From the NCBI GenBank assembly GCA_017853915.1, contig JAFMIS010000021.1, positions 1 to 14,275 of the forward strand: a stretch of 14,275 nucleotides of DNA. The letters run 5' to 3'. Each line of letters starts with the position of its first letter. The first letter of the stretch is position 1. Below, one piece after another: positions 7,727-14,274 of this stretch. The notes below the pieces were generated by a model. It saw only the letters and a list, made by a program, of their open reading frames with translations, did no database searches and was not told where the DNA came from. Origin of the DNA: a bacterium. GTDB taxonomy: Bacteria; Bdellovibrionota_C; UBA2361; OMII01. Both the position numbers and the translations under genes were made by a program.

Positions 7727-8665
7727 ATGAAAGAGCTCATTTCAAGTTCAACTTCGATAGACTTCATGGGTAAGAGTAGGATCTGCGCCTGCCTCTCAGT
7801 CTTTTTGGTCGCCGCGTCCGCCTATGTGTTCGTGAGCATGGGGGCAGCCAAATACGGCACTGATTTTAGCGGTGGCCAGGAGTTTCTGGTCTCATTCAAG
7901 GGACAACATGATAGCCAGTCGATTCGAGATGGATTGGCGAGACAGAAATTAGATGACGTGAGGGTGCAGGCTTTTCAGGGCGCTTCGAACGAGTACTCGT
8001 TACGGCTCAATGAAACGGGAGATGCGGGGGAGATTCGCGCCAAGATCGAGACTGCTTTACGCGCGGCGTTTGGGGATGAGGCTACGATTGAGAAGACCGA
8101 CTATGTGGGGCCAACGGTAGGCGCTGAGTTGCGACGGAGTGGTCTCATCGCTGTTGTCCTCGGTATCCTCGGTATGCTTGTGTACATCGCGGTGAGGTTT
8201 GAGTTCTCGCTTGGAGTGGGGACCATCGTTGCTCTTATCCATGATGTCACTATCTCAACTGGTATCTATTTGTTATCAGGTCACGTTATTAACATGGCAA
8301 CCTTAGCGGCAGCGCTCACAATCGTGGGTTATTCGGTCAATGATACCGTGGTGATCTTTGACCGGGTACGGGAAGAGAGGAGAAAGCGCCGATCGTATGA
8401 TATCTCCGCGCTGGTGAATGAGGCGATCAACTTTACCTTGTCGCGAACAGTTATTACCCATGTCCTGACCTTGATATCGGCTTTGGCGTTGTACGTGATC
8501 GGAACAGGTGAGATCAAGGATCTGAGTTTGTATCTTGTAGCGGGAATTGTGTGTGGAGCGTACTCAACGATATTCATAGTTTCTCCCATAGTAATCCGGT
8601 TGGAGCGTCGGCGTCAGCCTGAGACCCACGCGCGGCGAGTCTCCGCGCAGGCGAAGACCGCATAA
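7727..8665 (+). CDS. secF: Protein translocase subunit SecF
   Basis: SecF is the partner of SecD. The 312-residue product has an N-terminal helix (about 18-38), motif YGTDFSGG (43-50), a small periplasmic domain (about 50-135) and YVGPTVGAELRRSGL. The C-terminal helices carry HDVTISTGIY and VGYSVNDTVVIFDRVREERR (200-219), with the conserved Asp206 and Arg213 equivalent to the SecD relay motif. It ends in a basic cytoplasmic tail (ERRRQPETHARRV). All elements are present at normal length. AGGGA lies 7 nt before the ATG, a good ribosome-binding site. It is the last gene of the plus-strand block and converges on the methyltransferase gene with a 55-nt gap. No hairpin-plus-T-tract terminator is visible in that gap. 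Confidence 0.97.
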   Translation: MKELISSSTSIDFMGKSRICACLSVFLVAASAYVFVSMGAAKYGTDFSGGQEFLVSFKGQHDSQSIRDGLARQKLDDVRVQAFQGASNEYSLRLNETGDAGEIRAKIETALRAAFGDEATIEKTDYVGPTVGAELRRSGLIAVVLGILGMLVYIAVRFEFSLGVGTIVALIHDVTISTGIYLLSGHVINMATLAAALTIVGYSVNDTVVIFDRVREERRKRRSYDISALVNEAINFTLSRTVITHVLTLISALALYVIGTGEIKDLSLYLVAGIVCGAYSTIFIVSPIVIRLERRRQPETHARRVSAQAKTA

Positions 8666-8720
8666 CTCCTAGACGAGGGGTTGGCTCGGAATGTTTGTAG
8701 CTGGGATACCGGACAGGTGC

Positions 8721-9503
8721 TTAAGCTGCTCTAGGCGCCGGTGTTCCCTTCATTCGATACAGAAACAAGCGCGAGCAGCGTTGGTCTCGTATTGAGAGCT
8801 CCTCATCCGCGACAGCTGGCACCTGAAACGTGTTAGTTATAAACAGGGTGCCTGGCGCCATTTCAGCTTGAGCCTTTTGCCACAGGAGTGCCATGGGCGC
8901 TGGCGATAGAAACGTGTAGACATAGTCATAGTGGCCGAGGGCTTCGCTCCACATGTTTTTAAAGTGGATGCGCAGATTCTTTCTTCTCAATATTTTTGCC
9001 CTCATCCAGCCGGCGAGCCAGGGTAATATCCCAATCTCAATTCCGACGAAACTCCCGTTAGGACGGCGCGCGCTTAAGAATGTCAGTAGATCGCCGAAGC
9101 CACATCCGATATCTAGAAAGATAAAGGGGCGATCGGTGGGAAGTTCAGCGAGAATCAGGCTGTATGCGGCGCGGGGTGTTGGATAATAGGGTACCCGGGT
9201 CCAGAAGGCTGGAGCATACACTACAAAGAGCGAGAGGGTCACGACCAGAAAGATCCAGCTGGGCATTTCAAAAAATAGAGTAATAGCGGCGGCCAAGGGA
9301 ATAAAGAGATTGATAATCCTCCACGGTCGTGAGAGCGAGAATAGCGTCGCCATGCCATAGGACAGGACGCACGCGCCGAACAACACCAAGCTCATATGTG
9401 GAACGACCTGCCACGTCACAATAACAAATGCCGCGGCCGCGATTTGACACACGAGGGTTTTAACAAGAAATAGTAGTGGCGCGGCGGAGTGAATTTTATT
9501 CAT
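8721..9503 (-). CDS. Four-helix membrane protein with a FAM173-like SAM methyltransferase domain
   Basis: The 260-residue product has four hydrophobic helices (about 8-31, 37-56, 62-79, 82-100) followed by a class I methyltransferase domain. Visible SAM motifs are FLDIGCGFGDLL (129-140, motif I) and FVGIEIGILPWL, with acidic Glu156 ending strand 2. NMWSEALGHYDYVYTFLSPAPM (183-204) and EMAPGTLFITNTFQVP (214-229) follow. The PYYPTP lead-in (105-110), the PWL after strand 2, MWS (DLWK in homologues) and FLSP match the pattern I recall for the FAM173/ATPSCKMT protein-lysine methyltransferases and their bacterial relatives. Substrate is unknown. The methyltransferase domain probably sits at the cytoplasmic face. 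The ATG at 9501-9503 is chosen because GAGGAG (9511-9516 on this strand) lies 7 nt upstream; a further upstream in-frame ATG at 9569 would overlap dnaJ by 62 nt and adds a non-conserved basic stretch. The Shine-Dalgarno overlaps the last codons of the dnaJ-like gene, implying coupled translation. Confidence 0.82.
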   Translation of the reverse strand: MNKIHSAAPLLFLVKTLVCQIAAAAFVIVTWQVVPHMSLVLFGACVLSYGMATLFSLSRPWRIINLFIPLAAAITLFFEMPSWIFLVVTLSLFVVYAPAFWTRVPYYPTPRAAYSLILAELPTDRPFIFLDIGCGFGDLLTFLSARRPNGSFVGIEIGILPWLAGWMRAKILRRKNLRIHFKNMWSEALGHYDYVYTFLSPAPMALLWQKAQAEMAPGTLFITNTFQVPAVADEELSIRDQRCSRLFLYRMKGTPAPRAA

Positions 9504-9507
9504 GTGG

Positions 9508-10557
9508 CTACTCCTCGAGGATGCTTTTGGGTAGGTGTTGGCGCACCGACGTGGGGTAGAAGGGATCAAGAGCTCTGCTCTTAGATGTAAGGGCCTCTCT
9601 ATCGGAGGATTCAGGAACTTTCACGATAAATCGAATAAAGAGATCTCCTCTTGAACCGTCTCGTAGTTTGAGGCCCTGATTTTTTAGGCGCACCTCGCGA
9701 CCACTCTGAGTTCCGGGCTCCACCTTCACCAAGAGAGGCTCGCCGAGAGAGGGAACCTGAATCTTTCCACCTTCAACCGCCTCCGAGATGGAGAGAGGAA
9801 TCTCCATGGTTAGTCCGCGCTCTGATATTGAGAGCCAGGGATGGCGTTCAACATGAACTACTACCACAATTTCCTCCCGTGAATTCTGCTTGTTCCGGAA
9901 GCGAATCACGCTACCGGTTCGAACCCCCGCCGGGATGCGGACAGAGATCTTCCGAGATGCTCCCTCGCTTTCCGGGATCTCTACAGTATGGCGAGTCCCT
10001 TGAATGGCGTTGGCCAATGAGATTGATGTCTCGATCAACGCGACCTGAGAGATGGTGCCCGTCTCGGTTTCAGAGAGCCCCTTCCGCTTGCTCCTCAAGC
10101 GGGATGTCACACGAGACACCTTCGATAGGGAAGATGAGGCAATGTCCGAGATCCTCTTGAGGGTTGTATGTGTCTTCGCTCGAATCTTGGCTGGTGCTGG
10201 CTCGGCGCGCTTTGGCTGAGCTTTAGGGGGCGATGCATCGCGCTTTGGGGGCGCGGTGTTCTGCTGAACTCTTGAGTAAGCAGCTCGCTGTTGATTTTTC
10301 TTTAAAGCGGCGTGAGCGCGGTCAAATGTCTGGGAGAACGATTCCGATGCCCGATCAAGATCGAGATCATGCTGGGCCCGTGTCTCTGGATCAGAGAGTA
10401 TCGTGTATGCTTTTGAGATCTCTTTAAAGCGCTCTTCAGAGCTCTTGCCTGGATTAACATCAGGGTGGTAACGCCGGGCGAGGATTCTATATGCGCGCCG
10501 AACCTCAGCCTGCGTGGCCGCGTTTGTGAGTCCAAGAGTTTTGTAGTGATTGACCAT
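9508..10557 (-). CDS. DnaJ/CbpA-like J-domain co-chaperone without zinc finger
   Basis: J-domain proteins deliver clients to DnaK and stimulate its ATPase. This 349-residue protein has a J domain (3-66) with the essential HPD at 31-33 and the helix IV-type KAYTILSDPETRAQHD. The C-terminal DnaJ peptide-binding region (about 175-316) contains RIPAGVRTGSVIRF, VHVERHPWLSISERGLTMEIPLS, SEAVEGGKIQVPSL and RGDLFIRFIVKVP. There are no CxxCxGxG repeats, so it is a type II (CbpA-like) protein, not canonical DnaJ. The linker (about 81-165) is unusual: not Gly/Phe-rich but rich in Lys/Arg, Ala and Pro, with about 21 basic and 3 acidic residues. It starts at the ATG at 10557, right before the J domain; the Shine-Dalgarno is weak (AGG very close to the ATG). 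It heads a two-gene minus-strand unit and is divergent from metG. Confidence 0.9.
   Translation of the reverse strand: MVNHYKTLGLTNAATQAEVRRAYRILARRYHPDVNPGKSSEERFKEISKAYTILSDPETRAQHDLDLDRASESFSQTFDRAHAALKKNQQRAAYSRVQQNTAPPKRDASPPKAQPKRAEPAPAKIRAKTHTTLKRISDIASSSLSKVSRVTSRLRSKRKGLSETETGTISQVALIETSISLANAIQGTRHTVEIPESEGASRKISVRIPAGVRTGSVIRFRNKQNSREEIVVVVHVERHPWLSISERGLTMEIPLSISEAVEGGKIQVPSLGEPLLVKVEPGTQSGREVRLKNQGLKLRDGSRGDLFIRFIVKVPESSDREALTSKSRALDPFYPTSVRQHLPKSILEE
9511..9516 (-). promoter_or_regulatory. Ribosome-binding site inside the dnaJ-like 3' end
   Basis: GAGGAG on the minus strand is formed by the two final Glu codons of the upstream J-protein gene and lies 7 nt before the methyltransferase ATG. 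It decides the short start (9503) over the longer in-frame one (9569). It also suggests that ribosomes finishing the first gene help start the second. Confidence 0.75.
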
Positions 10558-10558
10558 A

Positions 10559-10653
10559 CCTGACGTGATTGTGCTTTCTTTATCAGCGCGAGAGAAGTCA
10601 ATAAATAGTGTTCAACAGAGCGCACATCGGTGGGGTATTGTCACGATTGTGCT
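10559..10653. repeat. Direct 9-bp repeats upstream of the dnaJ-like gene
   Basis: GATTGTGCT occurs at 10567-10575 and again at 10645-10653. Allowing mismatches, the match extends to 12 of 15 bases starting TG. A second 9-mer, CCTGACGTG, occurs at 10559-10567, directly abutting the first copy, and again at 10815-10823 in the same intergenic region. These could be binding sites for a regulator of the divergent genes. Chance is not excluded. Confidence 0.35.
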
Positions 10654-10684
10654 GTCATATTTGGACTTTAGCACTGGGGGAGGG

Positions 10685-10706
10685 GCCGCGCACGGCGCAG
10701 CGCGGT
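10685..10706. other. GC-rich hairpin in the dnaJ/metG spacer
   Basis: CCGCGC (10686-10691) pairs perfectly with GCGCGG (10700-10705) around an 8-nt loop, with one extra G-T pair at the base. It follows a G-rich stretch. No T-tract follows on the plus strand, so it is not a usual intrinsic terminator. If transcribed it would be a stable leader structure. Confidence 0.4.
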
Positions 10707-10738
10707 AGGATGAGGCAGCAAGACAATCTACGGGATCG

Positions 10739-10767
10739 TTGAAAATGGCACAAAAAGCTAATATGCT
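10739..10767 (+). promoter_or_regulatory. Possible sigma-70 promoter reading toward metG
   Basis: TTGAAA (10739-10744, 5 of 6 to the -35 consensus) and TATGCT (10762-10767, 4 of 6 to the -10 consensus) are separated by exactly 17 bp. Transcription would begin near 10774, leaving a leader of about 145 nt before metG. This start would exclude most of the Shine-Dalgarno of the short ORF at 10783, so both cannot be used together. A second, weaker -10-like CATAAT lies about 25 nt before metG without a good -35. Confidence 0.3.
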
Positions 10768-10782
10768 CAGGAGGTTAAGGTC

Positions 10783-10842
10783 GTGGTTGTGAAATGCGTA
10801 TCGCACAGGATCGGCCTGACGTGTCAGTATCGCGCATGTTAA
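10783..10842 (+). CDS. Possible 19-codon small ORF / leader peptide upstream of metG
   Basis: A GTG start at 10783 is preceded by a perfect AGGAGG (10769-10774) at an 8-nt spacing, the best Shine-Dalgarno in the spacer. It opens a frame of 19 codons (MVVKCVSHRIGLTCQYRAC) ending at TAA 10840-10842, 78 nt before metG. It has no hydrophobic stretch and no run of Met codons, so a methionine-attenuation role is not supported. It could be an upstream ORF or a chance occurrence. There is no homology I recognise. Confidence 0.25.
   Translation: MVVKCVSHRIGLTCQYRAC
10816..10827. promoter_or_regulatory. 12-bp palindrome, candidate operator upstream of metG
   Basis: CTGAC-GT-GTCAG is an inverted repeat of two perfect 5-bp arms with a 2-bp centre, located about 95 bp before metG. 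Part of it repeats near the dnaJ-like start (CCTGACGTG at 10559). A dimeric regulator could bind such a site. I do not recognise a known consensus. Confidence 0.3.
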
Positions 10843-10920
10843 TAGTTGGCGTGACTAAAGAGATTTCGGGGCTGAGGCCTCACAAGAGTATCGTCATAAT
10901 GCCGTGTAGGGTGTGGTTTC

Positions 10921-12621
10921 ATGAGTTCATCGGTTAGTGGTTCCAAACGTCGCAGAGTTCTCGTAACAGCTGGGCTTCCATATTCCAACGGTAGACTGCA
11001 CGTCGGCCACCTCGGAGGGGCGTACATCCCGTCGGATATCTATGTGCGCTACTTACGGCTCACTGGAGCGGACGTGCGATATGTCTGTGGATCCGATGAT
11101 TACGGTGTGGCGATTATGCTTACGGCGGAGAAGGAGAAGAAAACTCCGCGCGAGGTCGCCGATTTTTACCGCGACCACCAAATGAGAGATTTTAGCGGCA
11201 TGGGTATCAGCTTTGATATGTATAGCGGTACGAGCTCTAATCCATTCCACGCAAAAACCAGTCAGGATTTATTCTTAGCTGTTCATAAAAAGGGATATTT
11301 CGAGAAACAAGCCTCACGGCAGTTTTTTGATGAGGCCAAGGGGATGTTTTTGCCCGATCGGTATGTCAAGGGAACGTGCGCGCATTGCAAAGCCCCAGAT
11401 CAAAATGGCGATCAATGCGAGAGTTGTGGAAAAGTGCTCGACATAGACACGTTACTAGACGCTCGTAGTGTGCTCTCCGGAAATCCGGCCGTCATTCGCG
11501 AGACGATGCATTGGTTTCTCGATTTGTCTCGGTTCCGCGCTCAGGTAGAGAAGTGGTTTGACTCGGCACAACTTCGCGATCAGACCCGGGCGTACGTCGG
11601 GGGACTACTGGAAACGGGCTTAGTGAAGAGGGCTATGACGCGCGATATCTCGTGGGGGATACCAGTGCCGCTTGATGACCCAGACGCTCAGGGAAAGGTT
11701 CTGTATGTTTGGTTTGACGCGCCGATAGGTTACATCTCAAACACGAAGGAGATGTGCGTTCGAGAGGGAGGGCGTCCTGAGCAAGCAGATGAGTGGTGGC
11801 GAAGCGGTGACACTGACATTGTTCATTTCATCGGGGAGGATAATACGGTTTTTCATTGTATTATTTGGATCGCGATGTTGAGCGCTGAGGGAACGATTAA
11901 CTTGCCTAAGGCCGTGATTGTGAACCACTACGTCAACTTTCAGCGGTCCGGTGAGGAGGTTGAGAAGATGTCCAAGTCGCGTGGAACGGCCGTATGGGTC
12001 GGGGAGTATCTAGAGTCGGGAGGTGATCCAGACTCATTACGATACTACCTAACCGCGACCGCTTCAGAGAAGGCGCGCAGCGTCTTCCGATTTGAGGATC
12101 TTGAGGCCCGCCACAACTCTGAGCTAGCTGATACCCTCGGCAATCTGGTTAACAGAATTACCTCCTTTGCCTTAAAACATTGCGGCACTGAGGTTCCTCG
12201 GTACGATGCGTCATTGGAGTCGCCCGTTGATGTAGCCCTTGAAAAAAATCTACAGGCTACGTTTGTGAAGGTTACGCAAGAGCTCGAGGAGTATTCGTTT
12301 AAGGCAGCTCTTGAGAGTGCGATGGAGTTTGCGAGAAGCTGCAACCGATACGTTGATGACAAGGCGCCCTGGACGACTCGCAAGACTGATATGGAAGCGA
12401 CGAAGCTTACCTTGTCGGTATGCTTGCGGGCGATCCACGCTCTCGGTGTTATGTTAACTCCGTTCATTCCGACCGCCAGCGCTAAGATCTTGGCGGCATT
12501 TGGCAGGGAGGCGTCGGGGATTCAGTGGTGTGACGCGCTGGAGTATGAGGTGCAGGGGAAACCCTTATCACAACCTCCAATTCTCTTCCAAAAATCGGTA
12601 GACGCGCAGCCGAAGCATTAG
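10921..12621 (+). CDS. metG: Methionyl-tRNA synthetase, short form without C-terminal tRNA-binding domain
   Basis: MetRS charges tRNA-Met and initiator tRNA with methionine. The 566-residue class I enzyme shows the Rossmann catalytic domain with HVGH (27-30). A single zinc knuckle (Cys153, 156, 166, 169) has the same C-x2-C-x9-C-x2-C spacing as in E. coli. YVWFDAPIGY (262-271), FIGEDNTVFH (303-312), KMSKS (349-353) and the anticodon-binding alpha-helical domain (about 385-540, with NRYVDDKAPW) follow. The approximately 110-residue EMAP-like tRNA-binding domain of E. coli MetG is absent, as in many bacteria. One oddity: the conserved SDEHG/ADDxHG motif reads SDDYG (58-62), so His is Tyr61. Eukaryotic cytosolic enzymes also have Tyr there, so function is likely kept. 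AGGG lies 9 nt before the ATG. It converges on the subtilase gene with only 12 nt between stops. Confidence 0.97.
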   Translation: MSSSVSGSKRRRVLVTAGLPYSNGRLHVGHLGGAYIPSDIYVRYLRLTGADVRYVCGSDDYGVAIMLTAEKEKKTPREVADFYRDHQMRDFSGMGISFDMYSGTSSNPFHAKTSQDLFLAVHKKGYFEKQASRQFFDEAKGMFLPDRYVKGTCAHCKAPDQNGDQCESCGKVLDIDTLLDARSVLSGNPAVIRETMHWFLDLSRFRAQVEKWFDSAQLRDQTRAYVGGLLETGLVKRAMTRDISWGIPVPLDDPDAQGKVLYVWFDAPIGYISNTKEMCVREGGRPEQADEWWRSGDTDIVHFIGEDNTVFHCIIWIAMLSAEGTINLPKAVIVNHYVNFQRSGEEVEKMSKSRGTAVWVGEYLESGGDPDSLRYYLTATASEKARSVFRFEDLEARHNSELADTLGNLVNRITSFALKHCGTEVPRYDASLESPVDVALEKNLQATFVKVTQELEEYSFKAALESAMEFARSCNRYVDDKAPWTTRKTDMEATKLTLSVCLRAIHALGVMLTPFIPTASAKILAAFGREASGIQWCDALEYEVQGKPLSQPPILFQKSVDAQPKH

Positions 12622-12633
12622 CCGTATTTTCGC

Positions 12634-14274
12634 TTAGCGTTGAACGAGCTTGGCCCGTGCCCTAGCTTTCATTTTGGCTTGTCCGGAAGAACCGCCACTT
12701 AAGGCTTTGCATACGATCGACATCTTTTTCAGCCCATCAGAGATTGAGCTAGGCGCTTTGGGACTCGCGACAGTAACCTTAGATCCAAGGGTCCGGTTCG
12801 GAAGGGTCGCGAAGACACTGAGCGACGAAAAGCTCTGAACCTCTGACGGCATAGTCGCGCTCACCGAAGCTGAGCCATTAACCAACTTCATCGGAATCGC
12901 CGGACAAGCGTACACCCGATTGCGACTATCCGTCGCATAGATCTTGAATTCGACGCTCTTAGCGTTACCACCGTTACTAACGCTTAGAGAGAGCTGATTC
13001 CCGGAGGCGAGATCCGCTGTTGGTGAGACCTTGAGGCTCGGAGGAGGTGTCCTTGTTGGGACTGGACGGGGTGTTGGTTGCGGGGGTATCGGAGTCGGAG
13101 TAGCTGGTTTGGGAGTCGCTGTTGGTGGTACCGGGGTTGGTGTGATCGGCTTGGGTGTGGCGGTAGGGGGCACGGGAGTAGCTGTAGGTTGTATTGGGGT
13201 CGCAGTTGGCGCTATCGGTGTCGCTGTGGGAGCGATGGGCGTGCTTGTGGGTGGAATAGGCGTAGGTGAAGCTGGGGGTGGTGTCGGAGTGGATGGAGCG
13301 GGTGTGGGGGTTGATGGAATGGGCGTGGGCGTTTGGGGTTGAGGAGTAGGAGAGCACAGCGCGCGAGCAGCGCTTACAGCGCCGAAAGCATTCGCGATTG
13401 AAGAGGTAAGAACCTTGCCCTGGAGAGCTGGGTACACAACCCCATTAGAGAGGATCGCGTTTTTTACTTGTTGCTGAGAAAGGCTGCCGTTACAGATTGC
13501 TTGGGTCAGAATGGCGATCCCGCTCACTTGAGGGGCAGCCATCGAGGTGCCGCTCAACGAGGCGTACAATGGATTTGGGTATGTGCTCATGATCGCTGAA
13601 CCAGGAGCCGCGATGTCCACCGAGGTGGCTCCGTAATTCGAAAAGGAGGAGAGAGCGCCGGACGATGTTGTTGAGGCAACCGCCACCACGTTCGAACTGG
13701 TGTAGCCGCCGGGATAGGACGGGCTCGTGTCGGTATTAAGCCTTTCGTTGCCAGCGGCGGCGACAAAGAGGATACCAGCGTCGCCAGCGGCTTGTATCGC
13801 CGCGGCGAGCGCTGAGCTGTAGCCTCCGCCACCCCAGGAGTTGTTGCTGACGACTACCTTGTGACCGGCCAGCCGCAATGCTGTGCCGTAGTTTATAGCC
13901 TTCACGGCATTAGCCAGACTGCCAATACCGGAGCTTGATAGAAATTTAGCGCCGACGAGTTTTACATTCCAGGCTATTCCGGCTACACCGGTTCCATTGT
14001 TACCTTGAGCGCCCATGATGCCCGCGCAGTGAGTTCCATGACCGTTGTCATCAAGAGGATCGCCGGAATTAGTGATCGCGTTTATCCCGTGAATGTCGTC
14101 AATGTAACCGTTTCCATCATCATCGCGACCGTTGCCGGGAATCTCCGCGGGGTTGGACCAGATGTTGGCCGCTAGGTCAGGGTGATTGTACGAGATTCCT
14201 GAATCGACGATAAGGGCGAGGATTGAGTCGTTGCCCTTAGTAATATCCCACGTCGATGGCAGCGAGAGAAAAGT
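12634..14274 (-). CDS. Secreted-type S8 subtilisin-like serine protease, 5' end cut by window edge
   Basis: The frame stays open to the window edge, so the start, signal peptide and any propeptide are outside; 546 residues are visible. The complete catalytic machinery is present: Asp24 in ALIVDSG, His79 in NGHGTHCAG, oxyanion Asn176 in AAAGNE, and Ser244 in SGTSMAAPQVSG. An Asp-rich DDDGNGYIDD loop (51-60) fits a calcium site. After the peptidase domain (to about residue 307) comes a Pro/Thr linker of about 105 residues, largely heptads PTATPxx (+ strand 13039-13350). A C-terminal domain of about 100 residues follows, beta-rich in pattern with two cysteines and not recognised, and then a basic tail (KMKARARAKLVQR). 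It is probably an exported degradative or housekeeping protease. Linkers of this kind separate domains in extracellular enzymes. The substrate is unknown. There is no sortase or obvious outer-membrane anchor motif at the end. Confidence 0.95.
   Translation of the reverse strand, partial: TFLSLPSTWDITKGNDSILALIVDSGISYNHPDLAANIWSNPAEIPGNGRDDDGNGYIDDIHGINAITNSGDPLDDNGHGTHCAGIMGAQGNNGTGVAGIAWNVKLVGAKFLSSSGIGSLANAVKAINYGTALRLAGHKVVVSNNSWGGGGYSSALAAAIQAAGDAGILFVAAAGNERLNTDTSPSYPGGYTSSNVVAVASTTSSGALSSFSNYGATSVDIAAPGSAIMSTYPNPLYASLSGTSMAAPQVSGIAILTQAICNGSLSQQQVKNAILSNGVVYPALQGKVLTSSIANAFGAVSAARALCSPTPQPQTPTPIPSTPTPAPSTPTPPPASPTPIPPTSTPIAPTATPIAPTATPIQPTATPVPPTATPKPITPTPVPPTATPKPATPTPIPPQPTPRPVPTRTPPPSLKVSPTADLASGNQLSLSVSNGGNAKSVEFKIYATDSRNRVYACPAIPMKLVNGSASVSATMPSEVQSFSSLSVFATLPNRTLGSKVTVASPKAPSSISDGLKKMSIVCKALSGGSSGQAKMKARARAKLVQR
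13039..13350 (-). repeat. Tandem Pro/Thr repeat region within the subtilase gene
   Basis: This stretch encodes a linker built from 7-residue units, PTATPIA / PTATPIQ / PTATPVP / PTATPKP, flanked by looser TPTPxPP units, giving an approximate 21-bp period. The DNA copies differ at third positions, so the array is not a very recent expansion. Such arrays often vary in length between strains. Confidence 0.85.

Larger units (their letters stand above)
10558..10920. other. Divergent intergenic region between the dnaJ-like gene and metG
   Basis: This 363-nt spacer is the largest gap in the window. It must contain the promoters of both the dnaJ-like/methyltransferase unit and metG. It holds the direct repeats, GC hairpin, promoter-like hexamers, short ORF and palindrome listed separately. 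I found no tRNA, no recognisable riboswitch, no complete CIRCE element and no convincing heat-shock promoter. Confidence 0.8.

Noticed and set aside
8705..8745. ACCGG...CCGGT inverted repeat at the secF/methyltransferase junction as a bidirectional terminator
   Set aside because: The arms are only 5 bp, the internal pairing overlaps itself, and there is no T-tract on either strand.
9504..9569. Longer N-terminus for the membrane methyltransferase starting at 9569
   Set aside because: It would overlap the dnaJ-like gene by 62 nt and lacks a ribosome-binding site, while the 9503 start has GAGGAG at a 7-nt spacing and begins just before the first membrane helix.
10621..10650. CCCCACCG on the minus strand, like the -10 of a sigma-32 heat-shock promoter
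   Set aside because: No TTGAAA-type -35 element at the needed distance.
10668..10675. TTAGCACT resembling a CIRCE (HrcA) half-site near the dnaJ-like gene
   Set aside because: The required second arm GAGTGCTAA is absent at the 9-bp spacing.
10612..10806. 64-codon minus-strand frame starting GTG in the dnaJ/metG spacer
   Set aside because: No Shine-Dalgarno precedes it, there is no recognisable pattern, and it covers the likely promoter region.
13031..13342. 103-codon plus-strand frame rich in Gly and Val opposite the subtilase linker
   Set aside because: It is the antisense reading of the Pro/Thr repeat array (Pro and Thr codons read as Gly/Val) and has no independent support.
12977..13357. 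126-codon minus-strand frame rich in Ser/Thr/His overlapping the linker
   Set aside because: It is an out-of-frame shadow of the same repeat. The subtilase frame is unbroken with all catalytic motifs.
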